In this document: in pieces, positions 58,004 to 64,000 of the stretch | How positions within the stretch are numbered: position 1 is the stretch's first letter | How the letters are laid out: every line of letters starts with the position of its first letter | From: Zhengitettix transpicula | Taxonomy: Eukaryota > Arthropoda > Insecta > Orthoptera > Tetrigidae | Direction: 5' to 3' | Assembly: GCA_037074705.1 (NCBI GenBank) | Contig: JAYJMR010000050.1 | Location: 106,992-170,991, forward strand | Length of the DNA stretch: 64,000 nucleotides | Program-made: the position numbers and the translations under genes | The notes under the pieces: model-generated | The model's database searches: none | What the model was told of the DNA's origin: nothing | The model's input: only the letters and a program-made list of their open reading frames with translations

Positions 58004-59379
58004 CCTAAACGACTATTACTAGCGACCTGCGGATGACCACAGCGTCTTCAGCGTGAAGCCTTATATTGGAAAAGACAAACAACTCCCTTGAAAAGATACA
58101 CATTTAGGAGAAAACGAGCAAAAAGTGATAAAAAACAAAAGAAAAGAGCTTGCAACTCTTAAACGACGGTTACTAGCGACCTGATGATGACGTCACCGTC
58201 TTCAGCGAGAAGCCATCTATTGAAAGAAACCCACAAATCCCTTGGAAAGACAAACAATTAGGCGAAAACGAGCAAAAAGTGATAAAAAAGTAAAAGAAAA
58301 ACGTCTGTAGCTACTAAACGACTGTTACTAGCGACCTGCGAATGACGTCAGCGTCTTCAGCGTGAAGCCTTCCGAAGGTAAAGACACACAACTCCATTGT
58401 AAAGACACATATTTAGGAGTTATCGAGCAAAAAAGGTAAAAAAATGACGAAGAGCGTCTGCAGCTCCTAAACGACTGTTACCAACGACCAGCAGATGACG
58501 TCTGCACCTTCAGCGTGAAGCCTCACATAGGTTGAGACACATTACTCCATTGTAAAGCCACATATTAACGAGTAAACGAGCAAAACGAGATAAAAAATGA
58601 CGAAGAGCGTCGGCAGATCCTAAACGAATAGTACTAGCGACCTGCGTATTACTTCAGCGTCTTCAGCTCGAAGCTTTATATAGGAAGAGACAAACATCTC
58701 CCTTGTAAAGATATACATTTAGGAGAAAACGTGCAAATAGTGATAAAAAACAAAGAAAAGAGCTTGCAGCTCTTAAACGACTGTTACTAGCGACCTGATG
58801 ATGACGTCAGCGTCATCAGCGTGAAGCCATCTATTGAAAGAGACCCACAACTCCTTTGAAAAGACAAACAATTAGGAGAAAACGAGCAAAGAGTGATAAA
58901 AAAGAAAAGAAAATGTCTGTAGTCCTAAACGACTGTTACTAGCTACCTGCGTATGACTTCAGCGTCTTCAGCGTGTATCCAGTCATAGGAACAGACCCAC
59001 AACTCCCTTGAAAAGACACACATTTAGGAGTAAACGAGCAAAAAGGGATAAAAACAAAATAAAAACGCTTTTATTTTTTAAAAGACTGTTACTAGCGACC
59101 TACGGATGACGTCAGCAACTTTAGCGTAAAGGCTACCATAGGTAGAAACACACAACTCCAATGTAAAGACACACATTTAGGAGTAAGCGAGCAAAAAGAG
59201 ATAAAAAAATGACGACGAGCGTTTGCAGCTCCTAAACGACTATTACTAGTGACCAGCAGATGACGTCAGCATCTTCAGCGTGAAGCCTTACATAGGTAGA
59301 GACACACAACTCCATTTTAAAGCCACATATTTACGAGTAAACGAGCAAAACAAGATAAAAAATGACGAAGATCGTCGGC
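58000..59379 (-). repeat. 9-monomer higher-order unit, copy 1 (1,380 bp)
   Basis: Aligned at an offset of 1,380 bp to 59,380-60,759. Markers are CCTCACATAGGTTGAGAC (about 58,521 and 59,901), AAAGGGATAAAAACAAAATA (59,040 and 60,420) and the CCTACGGATGACG variant. It resembles the 8-monomer unit left of the LTR element plus one added monomer. Confidence 0.82.
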
Positions 59380-60759
59380 AGCTTCTTAACGACTATTACT
59401 AGCGACCTGCGGATGACCTCAGCGACTTCAGCGTGAAGCCTTATATAGGAAAAGACAAACAACTCCCTTGAAAAGATACACAATTATGAGAAAACGAGCA
59501 AAAAGTGTTAAAAAACCAAAGAAAAGAGCTTGCAGCTCTTAAACGACTGTTACTAGCGACCTGATGATGACGTCAGCGTCTTCAGCGTGAAGCCATCTAT
59601 TGAAAGAGACCCACAACTCCCTTGAAAAGAAAACAATTAGGAGAAAACGAGCAAAAAGTGATAAAAAAGAAAAAGAAAAATGTCTGTAGCTCCTAAACGA
59701 CTGTTACTAGCGACCTGCGAATGACGTCAGCGTCTTCAGCGTGAAGCCTTCCGAAGGTAAAGACACACAACTCCATTGTAAAGACACATATTTAGGAGTT
59801 ATCGAGCAAAAAAAGATAAAAAAATGACGAAGAGCGTCTGCAGCTCCTAAACGACTGTTACCAGCAACCAGCAGATGACGTCAGCACTTTCAGCGTGAAG
59901 CCTCACATAGGTTGAGACACATTACTCCATTGTAAAGCCACATATTAACGAGTAAACGAGCAAAACGAGATAAAAAATGACGAAGAGCGTCGGCAGCTCC
60001 TAAACGACTAGTACTAGCGACCTGCGTATTACTTCAGCGTCTTCAGCGTGAAGCTTTATATAGGAAGAGACAAACATCTACCTTGTAAAGATATACATTT
60101 AGGAGAAAACGAGCAAATAGTGATAAAAAAACAAAGAAAAGAGCTTGCAGCTCTTAAACGACTGTTACTAGCATCCTGATGATGACGTCAGTGTCATCAG
60201 CGTGAAGCCATCTATTGAAAGAGACCCACAACTCCTTTGAAAAGACAAACAATTAGGAGAAAACGAGCAAAGAGTGATAAAAAAGAAAAAAAATGTCTGT
60301 AGTCCTAAACGACTGTTACTAGCGACCTGCGTATGACTTCAGCGTATTCAGCGTGTATCCATTTATAGGAAGAGACCCACAACTCCCTTGAAAAGACACA
60401 CATTTATCAGTAAACGAGCAAAAAGGGATAAAAACAAAATAAAAACGCTTTTATTTTTTAAAAGACTGTTACTAGCGACCTACGGATGACGTCAGCAACT
60501 TTAGCGTAAAGGCTACCATAGGTAGAAACACACAACTCCAATGTAAAGACACACATTTAGGAGTAAGCGAGCAAAAAGAGATAAAAAAATGACGACGAGC
60601 GTTTGCAGCTCCTAAACGACTATTACTAGTGACCAGCAGATGACGTCAGCATCTTCAGCGTGAAGCCTTACATAGGTAGAGACACACAACTCCATTTTAA
60701 AGCCACATATTTACGAGTAAACGAGCAAAACAAGATAAAAAATGACGAAGATCGTCGGC
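59380..60759 (-). repeat. 9-monomer higher-order unit, copy 2
   Basis: This is the second full copy. A third, partial copy (about 60,760-61,095) matches until the GCGCATGACG variant at about 61,097, where the register of subtypes changes. Confidence 0.82.
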
Positions 60760-63069
60760 AGCTTCTTAACGACTATTACTAGCGACCTGCGGATGACCTC
60801 AGCGACTTCAGCGTGAAGCCTTATATAGGAAAAGACAAACAACTCCCTTGAAAAGATACACATTTAGGAGAAAACGAGCAAAAAGTGTTAAAAAACCAAA
60901 GAAAAGAGCTTGCAGCTCTTAAACGACTGTTACTAGCGACCTGATGATGACGTCAGCGTCTTCAGCGTGAAGCCATCTATTGAAAGAGACCCACAACTCC
61001 CTTGAAAAGAAAACAATTAGGAGAAAACGAGCAAAAAGTGATAAAAAAGAAAAAGAAAAATGTCTGTAGCTCCTAAACGACTGTTACTAGCGACCTGCGC
61101 ATGACGTCAGCGTCTTCAGCGTGAAGTTTTCCAAAGGTAAAGACACACATCTCCATTGTAAAGATACACATTTAGGAGTTATCGAGCAAAAAAAGATAAA
61201 AAAATGACGATGAGCGTCTGCAGCTCCTTAACGACTGTTACCAGCGACCAGCAGATGACGTCAGCACTTTCAGCGTGAAGCCTTACATAGGTTGAGACAC
61301 ACAACTCCATTGTAAATCCACATATTTACGAGCTAACGAGCAAAACGAGATAAAAAATGACGAAGAGCGTCGGCAGCTCCTAAACGACTATTACTAGTGA
61401 CCAGCAGATGACGTCAGCATCTTCAGCATGAAGCCTTATATAGGAAGAGACAAACAATTCCCTTGAAAAGACACACAATTAGGAGAAAACGAGAAAAAGT
61501 GATAAAAAAGAAAAATAAAAACGTCTGTAGCTCCTAAACGACTGTTACTAGCGACCTGGGTATGACTTCAGCGTCTTCAGCGTGTAGCCTTTCATAGGAA
61601 AAGACTTACAACTTCCTTGAAAAGACACACATCTAGGAGAAAACGAGCAAAAAGTGTTGAAAAAAAAAATTAAAGCGTCTGCAGCACCTAACTTATGTTA
61701 CTAGCGACTAAGCGTTGACGTCAGCTTCATCAGCGTTAAGCCTTCCATAGGAAGAGACCAAAAACTTCTTTTAGAAGACACCTATTTAGTGGAAAACGAG
61801 CAAGAAGTGATAAAAAACCAAAAAAAAAAGCTTGCAGCTCTTAAACGACTGTTACTAGCGACCTGATGATGACGTCAGCGTCTTCAGCGTGAAGCCATCT
61901 ATTGAAAGAGACCCACAACTTCCTTTGAAAAGACACACAATTAGGAGAAAACGAGAAAAAGTGATAAAAAAGAAAAACGTCTGTAGATCCTTAACGCCTG
62001 TTACTAGCGACCTGCGGATGACGTCAGCGTCTTCGGCGTGAAGCTATCCAAAGGTAATAACACACAACTCCATTGTAAAGACACACATTTAGGAATTATC
62101 GAGCAAAAAGAGATAAAAAAAATGACGAAGAGCGTCTGCAGCTCCTAAACGACTGTTACTAGCGACCAGCAGATGACGTCAGCATCTTCAGCGTGAAGCC
62201 CTATATAGGAAGAGACAAACAATTCCCTTCAAAAGACACACAATTAGGAGAAAACGTAAAAAAGTGATAAAAAAAAAGAAAAACGTCTGTAGATCCTTAA
62301 CGCCTGTTGCTAGCGACCTGCGGATGACGTCAGCGTCTTTAGCTTAAAGCCAACCATATGAAAAGACCCACAACTCCCTTGAAAAAAACACAATTTAGAA
62401 AAAACCAGCAAAACGTGATAAAAAACAAAAGAAAAGGGCCTGCAGCTCGTAAACGACTGTTGATAGCGACATGATGATGACGTCAGCGTCTTCAGCATGA
62501 AGCCTTCCAAAGGTAAAGACACACAACTCCATTGTAAAGACACACATTTAGGAGTTATCGAGCATAAAATGATAAAAAAATGACGGAGAGCGTCTGCAGC
62601 TCCTAAACGACTGTTACTAGCGACCTGCGTATGACTTCAGCGTCTTCAGCATGAAGCTTTATATAGGAAGAGACAAACAGCTTCCTTAAAAAGATACACA
62701 TTTAGGAGAAAACGAATAAAAAGTGATAAAAAACCAAAGAAAAGAGCTTGCAGCTCTTATACGACTGTTACTAGCGACCTGATGATGACTTCAGCGTCTT
62801 CAGCGTGAAGCCATCTATTGAAAGAGACCTACAACTCCCTTGAAAAAAACAAAATAAAAACGCTTTTATTTTCCAAACGACTGTTACTAGCGACCTGCGG
62901 ATGACGTCAGCGTCTTTAGCGGGAAGCCTACCATAGGTAGAGACACACAACTCCATTGTAAAGACACACATTTGGGAGTAAACGAGCAAAAAGAGATAAA
63001 AAAACGACGAAGAGCGTCGGCAGCTCTTAAACGACTGTTGCTAGCGACCTGATGATGACGTCATCGTCT

Positions 63070-63480
63070 TTAGCGTGAAGCTTTCCATTGAAAGAGACAC
63101 ACAACTACCTTGAAAAGACACACGTTTTGAAGAAAACGTGCAAAAAGTTATGAAAAACAAAAGATAAACGCCTGTATCTCCTAAACGTCTGTTACTAGTG
63201 ACGTGCGGATGACGTCAGTGTTTTCAGCGTGAAGTCTTTTATAGAAAGAGACAAACAAATCCCTTGAAAAAACACACATTTAGGAGAAAACGAGCAAAAA
63301 GTGTTGAAAATTAAATGAAAAGCGCCTGCAGCTCCTAAAAGGTTTTTACTAGCGACCTGCAAATGACGACAGCGTCTTCAGCGTAAAACCTTTCATAGGA
63401 AGAGACCCAAAACTCCCTTGAGAAGTCACACATTTAGAAGAAAACGATAAAAAAGTGATAATAAACAATAGAAGAACGCC
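63070..63480 (-). repeat. Divergent satellite monomers, second minus copy
   Basis: Carries AACGTCTGTTACTAGTGACG, GTGTTGAAAATTAAATG and CTCCTAAAAGG, matching 48,960-49,330 monomer for monomer by eye, and the inverted set at 34,690-35,070. Typical subtypes resume after about 63,480. Confidence 0.7.
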
Positions 63481-64000
63481 TGTATTTCCTAAACGACTAT
63501 TACTAGCGACCTGCGAATGACGTCAGCGTCTTCAGCGTGAAGCCTTCCAAAGTTAATAACACACAACTCCATTGTAAAGACACACATTTAGGAGTTACCG
63601 AGCAAAAAGAAATAAAAAAAAATGATGAAGAGCGTCTGCAGCTCCTAAACGACTGTTACCAGCGACAAGCAGATGACGTCAGCATCTTCAGCGTGAAGCC
63701 TTACATAGGTAGAGACACACAACTCCATTTTAAAGCCACATATTTACGAGTAAACGAGCAAAACGAGATAAAAAATGACGAAGAGCGTTGGCAGCTCCTA
63801 AACGACTATTACTAGCGACCTGCGGATGACGTCAGCGTCTTTAGCGTGAAGTCTTCCATTGGAATAGACCACAACTCCCTTTAAAAGACATACAATGTTT
63901 AATGAAACGAGCAAAAAGTGATAAAAAAAACGTCTGTATTTCCTTAACGACTGTTACTAGCGACCTGCGGATGACGTCAGCGTCTTCTGCGTGTAGCCTT

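Larger units (their letters stand above)
58000..64000 (-). repeat. Satellite array, block 3 (minus orientation)
   Basis: About 39 monomers continue block 2 after the LTR element and run off the window end. Truncated monomers are visible at about 62,843 (about 50 bp lost between CTTGAAA and AAACAAAATAAAAACG) and at about 63,920. A subtype lacking the GAGCTGCAG segment and carrying AAAACGCTTTTATTTT occurs at about 59,064, 60,444 and 62,857, as it does at 49,367 and 50,595. Confidence 0.96.

Noticed and set aside
1..64000. CRISPR array
   Set aside because: Repeats are about 154 bp with no unique spacers between them; the whole unit is repeated, as in a eukaryotic satellite.
1..64000. CENP-B box or other known centromere motif
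   Set aside because: I looked for a TTCG...CGGG-type box in the monomer and did not see one. Centromere identity cannot be claimed from this sequence.
1..64000. tRNA, rRNA or other structured RNA genes
   Set aside because: No cloverleaf-like or ribosomal sequence was recognised in the satellite or the LTR element.

Overview
This 64-kb window is almost entirely one tandem satellite DNA, broken by a single LTR retrotransposon. It looks like animal heterochromatin, and most likely an arthropod. The animal assignment rests on a decayed copy of a vigilin-type multi-KH gene and gag-like remnants inside the retrotransposon. The arthropod preference comes only from recalled resemblance of some KH segments to insect DP1/vigilin, so it is tentative. 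I see no intact protein-coding gene, rRNA, tRNA or CRISPR array. The many 60-90 residue open frames in the satellite are by-products of the repeat.

Layout. (1) 1-36,202: head-to-tail monomers of about 154 bp, all in one orientation (here called +). (2) 35,260-36,670: an orientation switch, made of two inverted arms of about 465 bp around a 479-bp spacer. (3) 36,203-50,762: the same satellite in the opposite orientation. (4) 50,763-57,999: a 7,237-bp LTR element with two 607-bp LTRs, a 4-bp AGCT target duplication, a primer-binding-site position, a polypurine tract, a decayed Ty3/gypsy-like gag and a decayed, apparently intronless vigilin/DP1 KH-domain fragment. No reverse transcriptase or integrase was recognised. 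(5) 58,000-64,000: satellite again, in the minus orientation.

The satellite is organised hierarchically. Monomer subtypes recur in fixed orders, and these strings are duplicated at 5, 8, 9, 10, 15 and about 23 monomers, and as a super-repeat of about 9 kb. Most monomers carry a fixed module: a small dyad CTTCACGCTGAAG, a 4-bp spacer, and a perfect palindromic CRE/ATF-type site TGACGTCA. A T-rich tract with helically phased T-runs follows on the same strand. The CRE-like site is therefore repeated hundreds of times.

The most interesting points are the vigilin/DP1 retrocopy carried by an LTR element inside a satellite (the insect DP1 protein is known for binding satellite DNA), the contrast between near-identical LTRs and a ruined interior, the CRE site in most monomers, and the inversion. 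All alignments were made by eye. Duplication boundaries are good to roughly +/-30 bp, and identities are estimates unless counted differences are given.
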